Source: Ecdyonurus torrentis (Eukaryota > Arthropoda > Insecta > Ephemeroptera > Heptageniidae). From it: DNA of 64,000 bases. Below the pieces are notes generated by a model. It saw only the letters and a program-made list of their open reading frames with translations, was not told the origin of the DNA and did not search any database. The DNA is taken from contig OX439132.1 in NCBI GenBank assembly GCA_949318235.1, forward strand, positions 42,860,331 to 42,924,330, read 5' to 3'. Positions 1-12,884 of this stretch are shown here, in pieces (position 1 is the stretch's first letter; each line of letters begins with the position of its first letter). The position numbers and the translations under genes were made by a program.

Positions 1-3000
1 CAACAAGATAAAGTTCTCACTGGTATGATTAGTGATCATCAAATCTTAGTGTTACATAGAACATCTCAGAATTTCTAATCATAAAAAAAGAAAGAAAAAA
101 AATATAGGTTTAAAAAAAAAATATATACCCTGAAATATTCTATATAGCAACAAGATAATGCTCTCACTGGTATGATTAGTGATCATCAAATCTTAGTGTT
201 ACATAGAACATCTCAGAATTTCTAACCATAAAAAAAGAGAGAAAAAAATGTAGGTTTAAATAAAAAAATTATATACCCTGAAATATTCAATATAGCAACA
301 AGATTAAGTTCTCACTGGTATGATTAGTGATCATCAAATCTTAGAGTTACATAGAACATCTCAGAATTTCTAACCATAAAAAAAGAATGAAAAAAAATGT
401 AGCTTTAAAGAAAAAAATTATACCCTGAAATATTCAATATAGCAACAAGATAAAGTTCTCACTGGTATGATTAGTGATCATCAAATCTTAGTGTTACATA
501 GAACATCTCAGAATTTCTAACCATAAAAAAAGAAAGAAAAAAAATGTAGGTTTACTTAAAAAAAAATTATACCCTGAAATATTCTATATAGCAACAAGAT
601 AATGCTCTCACTGGTATGATTAGTGATCATCAAATCTTAGTGTTACATAGAAAATCTTAGAATTTCTAACCATAAAAAAAGAAAGAAAAAAAATATAGGT
701 TTACTTAAAAAAAATTATACCCTGAAATATTCTATATAGCAACAAGATAATGCTCTCACTGGTATGATTAGTGATCATCAAATCTTAGTGTTACATAGAA
801 CATCTCAGAATTTCTAACCATAAAAAAAGAGAGAAATAAAATGTAGGTTTAAATAAAAAAATTTTATACCCTGAAATATTCAATATAGCAACAAGATAAA
901 GTTCTCACTGGTATGATTAGTGATCATCAAATCTTAGTGTTACATAGAACATCTCAGAATTTCTAACCATAAAAAAAGAAAGAAAAAAAATATAGGTTGA
1001 AAAAAAATATATTATACCCTGAAATATTCTATATAGCAACAAGATAATGCTCTCACTGGTATGATTAGTAATCACCAAATCTTAGTGTTACATTGAACAT
1101 CTCAGAATTTCTAACCATAAAAAAAGAGAGAAAAAAATGTAGGTTTAAATAAAAAAATTATATACCCTGAAATATACAATATAGCAACAAGATTAAGTTC
1201 TCACTGGTATGATTAGTGATCATCAAATCTTAGTGTTACATAGAACATCTCAGAATTTCTAACCATAAAAAAAGAAAGAAAAAAAATGTAGCTTTAAAAA
1301 AAAAAATTATACCCTGAAATATTCAATATAGCAACAAGATAAAGTTCTCACTGGTATGATTAGTGATCATCAAATCTTAGTGTTACATAGAACATTTCAA
1401 AATTTCTAACCATAAAAAAAAGAGAGAAAAAAATGTAAGTTTAAATAAAAAAAATATACCCTGAAATATTCAATATAGCAACAAGATAAAGTTCTCACTG
1501 GTATGATTAGTGATCATCAAATCTTAGTGTTACATAGAACATCTCAGAATTTCTAACCATAAAAAAAGAAAGGAAAAAATGTAGGTTTACTTAAAAAAAA
1601 ATTATACCCTGAAATATTCTATGTAGCATCAAGATAATGCTCTCACTGGTATGATTAGTGATTATCAAATCTTAGTGCTACATAGAACATCTCAGAATTT
1701 CTAACCATAAAAAAAGAGAGAAAAAAAATGTAGGTTTAAATAATAAAATTTTATACCCTGAAATATTCAATATAGCAACAAGATAAAGTTCTCACTGGTA
1801 TGATTAGTGATCATCAAGTCTTAGTGTTACATAGAACATCTCAGAATTTCTAACCATAAAAAAAGAAAGAAAAAAAATATAGCTTAAAAAAAAAAAATAT
1901 TATACCCTGAAATATTCTATATAGCAACAAGATAATGCTCTCACTGGTATGATTAGTGATGATCAAATCTTAGTGTTACATAGATCATCTCAGAATTTCT
2001 AACCATAAAAAAAGAAAGGAAAAAAATGTAGCTTTAAAAAAAAAATTATACCCTGAAATATTCAATATAGCAACAAGATAAAGTTCTCACTGGTATGATT
2101 AGTGATCATCAAATCTTAGTGTTACATAGAACATCTCAGAATTTCTAACCATAAAAAAAGAGAGATAAAAATGTAGGTTTAAATAAAAAAAAGTATACCC
2201 TGAAATATTCAATATAGCAACAAGATAAAGTTCTCACTGGTATGATTTGTGATCATCAAATCCTAGTGTTACATAGAACATCTCAGAATTTCTAACCATA
2301 AAAAAAGAAAGAAAAAAAAAATATAGGTTTACTTAAAAAAAAATTATACCCTGAAATATTCTATATAGCAACAAGATAATGCTCTCACTGGTATGATTAG
2401 TGATCATCAAATCTTGGTGTTACATAGAACATCTCAGAATTTCTAACCATAAAAAAAGAAAGAAAGAAAATGTAGGTTTAAAAAAAAAAATTATACCCTG
2501 AAATATTCAATATAGCAACAAGATAAAGTTCTCACTGGTATGATTAGTGATCATCAAATCTTAGTGTTACATAGAACATTTCAGAATTTCTAACCATAAA
2601 AAAAAGAAAGAAAAAAATGTAGGTTAAAATAAAAAAAAAGTATACACTGAAATATTCAATATAGCAACAAGATAAAGTTCTCACTGGTATGATTAGTGAT
2701 CATCAAATCTTAGTGTTACATAGAACATCTCAGAATTCCTAACCATAAAAAAAAGAGAGAAAAAAATATAGGTTTAAATAAAAAAAAAGGATACCCTGAA
2801 ATATTCAATATAGCAACAAGATAAAGTTCTCACTTGAATGATTAGTGATCATCAAATCTTAGTGTTACATAGAACATCTCAGAATTTCTAACCATAAAAA
2901 AAGAAAGAAAAAAATGTAGGTTTACCTAAAAAAAAATTATACCCTGAAATATTCTATATAGCAACAAGATAATGCTCTCACTGTTATGATTAGTGATCAT

Positions 3001-4955
3001 CAAATCTTAGTGCTAAATAGAACATCTCAGAATTTCTAACCATAAAAAAAGAAAGAAAAAAAATGAAGGTTTACTTAAAAAAAAATTATACCCTGAAATA
3101 TTCTATATAGCAACAAGATAATGCTCTCACTGGTATGATTAGTGATCATCAAATCTTAGTGTTACATAGAACATCTCAGAATTTCTAACCATAAAAAAAG
3201 AAAGAAAAAAAATGTTGGTTTAAAAAAAAAAATTATACCCTGAAATACTCAATATAGCAACAAGATAAAGTTCTCACTGGTATGATTAGTGATCATCAAA
3301 TCTTAGTGTTACATAGATCATCTCAGAATTTCTAACCATAAAAAAAGAAAGAAAAAAAATGGAGCTTTAAAAAAAAAATTATACCCTGAAATACTCAATA
3401 TAGCAACAAGATAAAGTTCTCACTGGTATGATTAGTGATCATCAAATCTTAGTGTTACATAGAACATCTCAGAATTTCTAACCATAAAAAAAGAAAGAAA
3501 AAAAATGTAGGTTTAAAAAAAAAATTATACCCTGAAATATTTAAGATATCAACAAGATAAAGTTCTCACTGGTATGATTAGTGATCATCAAATCTTAGTG
3601 TTACATAGAACATTTCAAAATTTCTAACCATAAAAAAAGAAAGAAAAAAAAAATGAAGGTTACTTAAAAAAAAATTATACCCTGAAATATTCTATATAGC
3701 AACAAGATAATGCTCTCACTGGTATGATTAGTGATCATCAAATCTTAGTGTTACATAGAACATCTCAGAATTTCTAACCATAAAAAAAGAAAGAAAAAAA
3801 ATGTAGGTTTAAAAAAAAATTTTACCCTGAAATATTCAATATAGCAACAAGATAAAGTTCTCACTGGTATGATTAGTGATCATCAAATCTTAGTGTTACA
3901 TAGAACATTTCAAAATTTCTAACCATAAAAAAAGAAAGAAAAAAATTTAGGTTTAAATAAAAAAAAAGTATACACTGAAATATTCAATATAGCAACAAGA
4001 TAAAGTTCTCACTGGTATGATTAGTGATCATCAAATCTTAGTGTTACATAGAACATCTCAGAATTTCTAACCATAAAAAAAGAAAGAAAAAAAATGTAGG
4101 TTTACTTAAAAAAAAATATACCCTGAAATATTCTATATAGCAACAAGATAATGCTCTCACTGGTATGATTAGTGATCATCAAATCTTAGTGCTACATAGA
4201 ACATCTCAGAATTTCTAACCATAAAAAAAGAAAGAAAAAAAATGAAGGTTTACTTAAAAAAAATTATACCCTGAAATATTCTATATAGCAACAAGATAAT
4301 GCTCTCACTGGTATGATTAGTGATCATCAAATCTTAGTGTTACATAGAACATCTCAGAATTTCTAACCATTAGAAAAGAAAGAAAAAATAAAAAAATAAA
4401 AAAGTATACCCTGAAATATTTAATGTAGCAACAAGATAAAGTTCTCACTGGTATGATTAGTGATCACCAAATCTTAGTGTTACATAGAACATCTCAGAAT
4501 TTCTAACCATAAAAAAAGAGAGAAAAAAAATGTAGGTTTAAATAAAAAAATTATATACCCTGAAATATTCAATATAGCAACAAGATTAAGTTCTCACTGG
4601 TATGCTTAGTGTTCATCAAAATTTAGTGTTATACATAGAACATCTCAGAATTTCTAACCATAATAAAAGAAAGAAAAAAAATGTAGGTTTAAAAAAAAAA
4701 ATATATACCCTGAAATATTCAATATAGCAACAAGATAAAGTTCTCACTGGTATGATTAGTGATCATCAAATCTTAGTGTTACATAGAACATTTCAAAATT
4801 TCTAACCATAAAAAAAGAGAGAGAAAAATGTAGGTTTAAATAAAAAAAATTATACCCTGAAATATTCAATATAGCAACAAGATAATGCTCTCACTGGTAT
4901 GATTAGTGATCATCAAATCTTAGTGTTACATAGAACATCTCAGAATTTCTTACCA
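1..4955. repeat. Satellite array, unit about 147 bp, about 34 copies
   Basis: A head-to-tail array in which each unit starts near CAACAAGATA and contains TCTCACTGGTATGATTAGTG, followed by an A-rich stretch and TACCCTGAAATATT. Unit starts at 1, 148, 296 and 443 give a period of 147-148 bp. The array is cut by the left window edge and decays after about 4955. Three subtypes differ after CAACAAGAT: AAAGTTCTC, AATGCTCTC (normally preceded by TTCTATATAG) and TAAGTTCTC. The subtypes are interspersed without an obvious fixed higher-order period. No coding potential is evident; the only open frame at the edge (4899-5090) runs out of the array into AT-rich DNA. Confidence 0.95.
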
Positions 4956-6348
4956 AAAAAAATTATTAAATATTATGGTTTAGAGCTTTTTTTTTTCTTT
5001 TTAAATTTATCAACTTGTATTGTAAAATACATAAATGCAATAATTTCTACTTTGTTGGTTTTTGAATTATACAAACATTATATTCTGTGATTATACAAGA
5101 TTCCGGCATACATATATCGTCAAAATGTGTAACTTAGACATACTTACTAAAATAGACTAAACACTTACAATTAGTACGTAAAAAAAAATGGTAAAGCTAT
5201 TTTGTCCCTGTATTACACTTCCATATAACCTGGTTCTTTTCACACAAAAATATCAGAATTTTATATTTTTATTACGAAAAACAAATATATCAAAATTACA
5301 TTATAGTAACATTATAGTGACATTATAGTTTAAAAATCAATGGTCAGGAAGCGCTTACTTCTTATGTTTCATAAACTTATTTATAAGTTCAATTCGATCG
5401 TGTAGAAGATTATTAATTAAATTCTATTTTTCCTAAATTTTGGTCATGCCTGAAAATAAACGACTCCCATAAAGCATCATTTATAAAACATCTTTCAAAT
5501 GATACAATAAGTGTGCCGTTTGTTCTGATTGGTTACAGTAATCGCACTTCAATTTTAGGATATTGCAACCTAAAAGCAACATAAATAATACTCTAAATCA
5601 AGCTATATATAATTTTACTATAAAATAGACAGGATGACAAAATGAAAAATATGCTGTAAAATAATAATAATTAAAAAAAAAATGCTAAAACGCTACTTGT
5701 GCCTAATAATCTACGTATACCTAACAAAGATAATCTATATAATATAATAGCATTCTGCTACAGAAAATAACGCATATGGAATAAGCTATAATTAAAAAAT
5801 ACGATGTGCGCGGGGATTAACATTCATTTATAGTAATTACAATATAACCGAGTTAAATAAAAAATAAAATTTAATATAAAATTGATATCTTAATTTATGT
5901 GCCTAAATTCAATAAACCAAATAAATTATAAGTTTACTAAGAATCTTACAGGCTTTTTAATGCTTATTTCCAATGTTAAAAAAAGAAACAAACAAAACGA
6001 TTGTTATAGGTTTTGTATCTCAAATTTAAATGCTACAACTAACATTCTTAACTAGCTTCACATTTTTTAGAATCTGCAGTCAAAGAAATTAATCATCAAA
6101 TTATTTAAGTATAAATTAATAATTTAATAACGTAATAGTCAAATAATAGAAAAGCTTCAATATACAAAAAAAAAATTGTTTCTCTTTTGTACAATACAAA
6201 TAAAAAGCATTTTTGCCTCTAAATAAATATAGCGCTATAATATACCTAAAATTGTGCGTAGATTAAGCTACCTAAAATGCATTAGTTAAATATATTAAGA
6301 CTATCTAGGTAAATGAAATAAAAACTAAAATCTAAAAATGGCACTTAC
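4956..6348. other. AT-rich intergenic DNA, nothing recognised
   Basis: About 1.4 kb of AT-rich sequence with no convincing open frame, RNA gene or repeat structure that I can support. Confidence 0.6.
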
Positions 6349-6641
6349 CTTTCGATGTCTTCTTTTCTTCAGGGCCCCTAGGTTGGCACCGTTAGGTTTC
6401 TGCAGGGCCCACTGAAGTTCAGCTGCAGTCAAATGGATTCCAGGTCATCATGGTCATCATGGTCATCATGGTCATCATGGTCATCATGGTCATCTGGTCA
6501 TCTGGTCATCATGGTCATCATGGTCATCAATGCGCCAGTCCTCGAGGGCTTCAATGCGTCAGTCCTCGAGGTCATCAATGCGTCGTCAGTCCTCTAAGCT
6601 CCATTTCTCTAAGCTCCACTTCTCTCGAAAATCCACACCAC
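6349..6641 (-). other. Exon-like cassette with GGTCATCAT minisatellite
   Basis: On the minus strand this block starts after an acceptor (GATTTTCAG) and ends at a donor (AAAG|GTAAGTGCC). Its sequence is homologous to the cassettes at 8886-9026 (minus) and 11325-11557 (plus). At 6445-6530 the short motif GGTCATCAT is expanded into about nine tandem copies. No frame stays open across it in a convincing way, so a non-coding transcript exon or an exon of a repeat family is more likely than a protein exon. Confidence 0.4.
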
Positions 6642-8885
6642 CTGAAAATCATAAAATAAAGTCAAGAACCTTCTTTGCAAATGATTGTATTATATATATA
6701 TAAATAATTATATATATGATAATTTTAAACAAATTCATTTTACCCTATTAAATAGGATTTGTCAATAAATAAAAATTACAGTTAACTTAGTATAGCAACA
6801 TAAATAGAAACAAATAAGTAAAAAATTAATAATTAGAAAAAGGTTAATTATAAATAAAATAACTAAGAATAAACTTATTGAAAAATATTTGTCATGCAGA
6901 CCTTATGAAACTATAGCAATATACTAATTGGTGAATGGAATCATAATCTGTATACAATTTGCTCCTATCTGTGAAATATAAATTGATATTTATATGGCCT
7001 ATATATATTCAATTAAAACTAATTAAAATAATTATGATAAATAAAATTGAATTTTATAGTTTAATAATATAAATATTCATAATGGACATCACATATTTAA
7101 AGTCGTAGTAATTAAAAAGTTATTATTGTTTCTCTTAGTCATGGCAAATACCAAATTGTGATGAAATTATGGTGTGATAATGCAATAATGAACAATAATA
7201 ATTTGTTTTTAAATAATAATTTTTTATTTGATATAATTTAATTTTAATTACTTATTAACTAACCAAGATTGATGATAATTGTCGAAAGTTAACTTTGACC
7301 TCCAGTATGCAGTCAAATGGTCAAATGGGACAACTCTGATTCAACAATAATCAACGACTTAAATAATAATAATGCGACAATAAATATGGTTAAATGTGGC
7401 AACAAACTGTTTTATGCAAAGCAAAAATGATTCGTATTTAGTAATAATTTGAAGTTTTATTTTAATTAATGATCAAATGCAATTAAACGTCTTAAATATG
7501 TATAATTATTACGACAGGACGAGCTGATATTTAAAATCAGTGCATCTAATATTATGCCCTATTTGACTGTTTCATTAACCTGTTGAATATGGGCCATCGA
7601 GCCATGAGCAAACAAAGCTTACTTGGAATTTTTTTTTATAATATAATAAGCACTATATTATACTCAACACTAATCGATAATAATTAAAAATTAAACGTAG
7701 TCATCTTAATAAAATAAAAAAAATATATAAAAAAAATAAAAATATTCATGTCATAGAGTTTCGAATTGACTCATGGTTAAATATGGTTAATAAATTTTTT
7801 TTTGGAAAAAAACAACAAAACATCAAAATTATAATTTATAAAACATTATAGAATAGCAGAGGCAGAGAGACACTTACCATAATTTGTAGTAGTTCGTTTC
7901 GATGAACACTCAATAACTAACACGCATAAATAGTAATATAGTTCAATAAGTTTAATGTATCTTATCATTTAATTAAAATATTGTAAGAACTAATTAGGAT
8001 TTAAATTTTAATTAAACACAGAGATGTTACATTGCACGAGCTTGGAACGAGACTGAGCTCCGGTCGCATCACGACTGACGTGCTCCCACCTCTCCCACTT
8101 CTCTGCTCCTTTTGCTCCCCACCTCTCTTCCCCTTCCACTTTGGACTCCTACTTTCCTTCTTCTTCCACTTTTGCTCCCTACCTCTCTTCCCCTTCCACT
8201 TTTGACTCCTACTTTCCTTCTCCTTCTATTTTGCTCCCTTTTTACTCCCTACTCCTACTTTAGGTGAGGGAGCAAAAGCAAGGAGGAGAAACTACGTTAG
8301 TCACGTGATCTCCTACATGTACCTGCGAAATTTTATGAATGTTCGATATTTCTTAAATAATCGTTTATTTAGTCAAAAATTTGCTATTTGAAATGGCCGA
8401 TATTTGTGAGAATCAGCGATACATAAAACAGTATCGATTATATAATTTAATACTCAATACGTCGAGTCGATTACTCGTAAACATGCTAAACCTACACTAG
8501 AAATCACGTAGGGATGTAGGCGATTTATCGATTCCCCCTGGGCAGCCAATAGGCGCTCTATCATTCAAGGTCACTAGGAGGTGGGGTAATGTTAACTAAA
8601 TGGAGAGTTTTTAGGCGTTCTCTCATTGGTCGCATCCTTACGTGGTGCGTACTGAATGCAGGATGCCAATGTAATTCATAATAGTATTTTGGAAATTTAT
8701 CGTATTCTTAAGTATACAATTGCGTAAACACCACAAATTTTATTCGAAAATATAACGCGCCTTGATTGGTATATATATATATATATATTACGTCACCACC
8801 AGTATAAAGCATTGCATTATGCACTCGAACTTTCATAAATTAAACTGCCTAAACTGCGTTAACTAAATATTAAAGTTATACCTAC
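6642..8885. other. AT-rich intergenic DNA with a CT-rich patch
   Basis: Mostly AT-rich with no convincing gene. 8085-8245 is a CT-rich stretch with repeated CTCCCT and CTTCCACTTTTG-like words. A weaker relative lies at 9875-9925. A short TA tract occurs at 8772-8788. Confidence 0.5.
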
Positions 8886-9026
8886 CTGAATGTCTTGTTT
8901 TCTTCCTGGCCCACCGAAGTTTAGCTGCAGTCAAAAAGTATCAAGGTCATCATATATGGGTCCTCATATGGCTTGTCAAGTCACCAATGTGGTAGTCCAC
9001 TAGGTCCTCTGGACGTTGAGTCGCAT
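8886..9026 (-). other. Exon-like cassette, family of 6.3 and 11.3 kb
   Basis: On the minus strand the block is bounded by acceptor GATTTTCAG and donor ATTCAG|GTAGGTATAA. It shares the words GGCCCACCGAAGTT and AGCTGCAGTCAAA with the cassette at 6349-6641, and the same block in inverse orientation at 11325-11557. No open frame of note. Confidence 0.4.
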
Positions 9027-11324
9027 CTGAAAATCATAATAAAATTAGAAACGTTATTTGAAAATGATTGTATAATTATATAAAAATTATCAAATTTTAG
9101 TATTTTATAATTTCATTTTAAATCATTAATAATAAAATTACCAATAAATAAAAATTAAATCGAACTTCATGGATATCAATTAAGATTTAAGATTCATAAA
9201 ATTGCACGTAACAAAATTAAACTATATTTGGTCGAATGGGGCACCATAATGTCTTATATATACACGATGTAAAAATGATACGTATGAAACAATTTAAAAC
9301 TATATCTTATAATATATATATATGATCAAATACAATTATAGGTCCTGAATTATAAATAATTATTATATTACAGAATAAGATTAAAAATATTTAAAATTGG
9401 TAATTAATTGAATGTTAGGCCCTATTTGACTGCGTGAAAAAAATTTCTTTGTGCGAATAAAATCAAGGTCAATGCAGAGAAATAATTATGACGATACCAT
9501 CAAATCTTTAGCACGTGTATAATTTCTTGTAATTTGTAATATATTAAAAAAAAATGTTAAAATATCGATGTTATCGAAAGCGATACTTTTGATTAAATAA
9601 TATCGATACTTTTGATTAGATAATATCGATACTTTTTATTAGTTAGTATCAATCGGGTAGTTTTACTCAGAAAAAGAAAAGAAGAAACATTAACAATTCT
9701 ACAGTATGGCATGTTTATTTGTAGATTTTTTGGAAGTCATTGATATTTTTTGATAATATTATATCAATACGTTTTTCTCGAAATATGTAATTGCCATTAT
9801 TTTTTTTAATCACTCGATATAAAAAGTATCGATACATTTTTATATATCACCAATCCCAACAGTACCGTACTCCCACCCTTCCTTCCACTCTTGCTCCCTA
9901 CTCCTAGGTTGCTCCTATAAGTGAGGAGGGGAAATTACGTCTGGTCCCGTGATATCATCCAAAGTCAATCAGACTTCAATGTTATACCTGCTCGTGCCTT
10001 GATCACTACGTTATATCTTGTGCAAAGTTAACATTTTAATTTGAAATCGTACGTGAACGTGAACACTGTATTGTAGAAGTGAAACTTTAATTTTCAATTT
10101 AATATTTTATACTGAAGAAGTTAATTGAAATTTTTGTTAATTTTAATGTTTTTGGTCGTGGAGATCCTTAATTCCAAGCTAACTTTTAGTGATAAGATAA
10201 TCATATTTCTTTATTGTAAAAAAAAAAAAAAAGTAAGTACTATACAAATTTATTAAAATTGTCGCAATTTTAAATGCATTTTTTAATTTCAAATTTTGAT
10301 GTAACTTATTATGATGTACTTATTATTAAGTATTATTTGTGTATAAATTAAAATATTTAACATTTATAATTGGCTACAAACATTATGCTTAGTTGCGTAA
10401 TTATTACAAACCTTTAATTATCGGTCAATTATGTTCACTGCTGATACTCAAGTTTATTTTTTAAGTCCCTGTTTTAGTTAATTATTCGAGTTTTAAGGAT
10501 AAATATGTTTATGAAGGTTTACATTTGAAGTAACACAATAGCTTTCTTTTGTAAATTTCAATATTACTTTCTTGATTTTTTTTCTTTCATATTATAAACA
10601 ATAGTTTTTTTTTATGAAATTGTAGTAAAAATTTAAGTAACGTAATGCTAAATAATAATTTTTGCTGAAAGCTAGCAAAACTTGATATGACACTTTCGCT
10701 CGCTGTGGCCCATTCAACAGGTTAGCAGTCAACTAGGGCACTTTTTTGTTTTTGCTTTATAGGTTAGGTTTAGCATGAGATAAGCAATTTTAATCGTGAT
10801 TTTAATTGTGAGTTGTACCATTTTAAAGTAAATATTGTTTCAAAGAACATATTTTTACTTTAATAGGCCTATTAAACTGTAATAATTTGTCCATGTAATT
10901 AAGTTACGTATAAATTCTGTGTTCAAATATCCTCTTTTTACTGATGCTATGGGTATCAAAAAAGGTAACTTTTTACATTGTTATTAATTATATTTTCAAG
11001 AATTATAATATTATTGTTATTAATATTTAATATGATAATTAATAAAAACACAATTTTTTTTCTTTTTTTTGCTAATTATATAGTAAACAGTATAAACATC
11101 GTTTTGCTATAATACATTTTGGTGTAGGCCAGGAAGAAATATGGTATAGTTATTTATTTTTATTTAAAGTTATAATTTTAGATCGTTTATATTAAGATGA
11201 TTTAAATGAATGATGAAATAACTGTTTCGAAAATAATAAAATGAAATAATATAAATATACTAAGTTAAATGTAATTGCTTTTGGAAGATTTGTTTCTATT
11301 TCCTAATGTTATTATGTTTTTCAG
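9027..11324. other. AT-rich intergenic DNA
   Basis: No gene recognised. 9560-9660 repeats the word ATATCGATACTTTT about three times, and ATCGAT-containing words recur at 9815-9835. The rest is AT-rich unique-looking sequence. Confidence 0.5.
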
Positions 11325-11557
11325 GTGCGCTATGATATATAAAGGCACTGGGACCCTTAAAACCCCGAGGACTGCAACGTACGTCACTCGGAGGACCCTT
11401 TCTGGCCGGAAGAACCCTTGCGTATCGAAAGGACCTATAACAACTGTTAGGACCCATGATGACCTGGATTTCATTTGACTGCTGCTGACCTTCATTGGAC
11501 CCCACCGAAACCTAACTGTGCCCACCTAGGGGTCCAGAAGAAAAGAAAACATCAAAG
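11325..11557 (+). other. Exon-like cassette with repeated AGGACC words
   Basis: The block is bounded by acceptor TTTTTCAG|GTGCGC and donor ATCAAAG|GTAGGCG. It contains many AGGACC and GGACCC words and is the reverse-complement relative of the cassette at 6349-6641. Overlapping open frames of 67-86 codons on both strands are a by-product of the GC-richer composition and show no recognisable domain. Confidence 0.4.
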
Positions 11558-11938
11558 GTAGGCGTTTTTCTGATGTTTTTAGTATTTTTTATGGTGTTTA
11601 ATTTTAATTATATGTATAGATAGGTAATTTAACTAATGAAGTTTACGTAAAGCCTAATATTATGTGTAATTTTAGGTTTTAGCGATATTATATATATATT
11701 TAGAGGCTATATTCATTGTTCCATACCGTAGGTTTGCATTAAATATCAATTAGTTCACAAATATAACATTTCAATAATTTTAAAAAAATTCTCATGCAGG
11801 ATCGTGAATTAAAAAAAAAGTTAGTGAGTTTTTTTTAATTAATTACTGTCGTTTCATTTGAATTAACCTTCTTTTTAAAGCTTAATATTATCAAGTTTTA
11901 ATACATTTTTTATTTTCTTATTGTGATAAACTTTCATG

Positions 11939-11986
<48 letters not shown>

Positions 11987-12354
11987 TTTAAAGCGCCAGG
12001 TGTATTGGCAACTTCTTAAATTGAGTTGCACAACAAGTTTGCATACCTTTCAATAAGTAAGGGGTTAATTAAAGTCACTATCAGTGAATTGTATCATTAC
12101 AATAACCTTATGGTAAAATTATAATTATATAAACATTTTGTTTTCTTTGATTCTTTGAAAAGAGAAAAAAAATCATAATTTTCGTCACTGTAATTATGAA
12201 TAATAACCTAAAATATGTTGTATTAAACTATGCTTAAAATGAGCAATATTTTTTAATATTGTGAACTAAATTTTCTTCTTTCGTGAAGATTTTTTTTATT
12301 ATTAATTATGCCAGTTAAAATAAATATATATAAATCTAATGTTTTGATTGACAG
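11558..12354. other. AT-rich spacer with GA microsatellite
   Basis: AT-rich DNA with a pure (GA)n run at 11944-11982. No gene recognised. Confidence 0.6.
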
Positions 12355-12825
12355 GTTCTGATGTTGGTGACTGCTGCCTGCTCCATATGCCTCACAACTA
12401 CATTTCTGTTCTGAGCAGATCTGAGACCGTGACTTGTCATTTCAATTTGACGTCAAGTTAGTGATTTACTACATATATCAATTAACTAAACATCAAATAT
12501 AACTAACTGCTTTATATTGATAAGCATGGAGAAAAATTTAAAATGTTTTGCCATTTATGTGCTGTGTATATTAAACTAAATTTGCGAAGTTTATACAAAG
12601 AATATTATTGCATTTAAATAGAATTCGGAATGCCTGTACTGTTATTCTTTCTTTTTTATTTTTAATCTGAGGCCATGGTTTGCACTGACAGTACTGTTCA
12701 CGCTCTCGTGTTCTCGTCACGTTTATGTCGATGCGTATGTAAGTAATGTTGTTCATAAACTTTGTTTTCTTGCATTAAATAATGTGCATGCCATTTGAAT
12801 AACCAATGCTTTTTGTAAGAGACAT

Positions 12826-12830
<5 letters not shown>

Positions 12831-12879
<49 letters not shown>
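12831..12879. repeat. (GA)n microsatellite
   Basis: Pure AG dinucleotide run in the intron-like part of unit 1. A shorter tract sits at the same place in unit 2 (about 16819-16847) and a longer one in unit 4 (40511-40567). Confidence 0.95.

Positions 12880-12884
<5 letters not shown>

Noticed and set aside
1..4955. CRISPR-like regular spacing
   Set aside because: The whole 147-bp unit is repeated; there are no unique spacers, and the context is eukaryotic.
6450..6659. MVI-repeat open frame
   Set aside because: Translation of the GGTCATCAT minisatellite on the strand opposite to the splice-bounded cassette.
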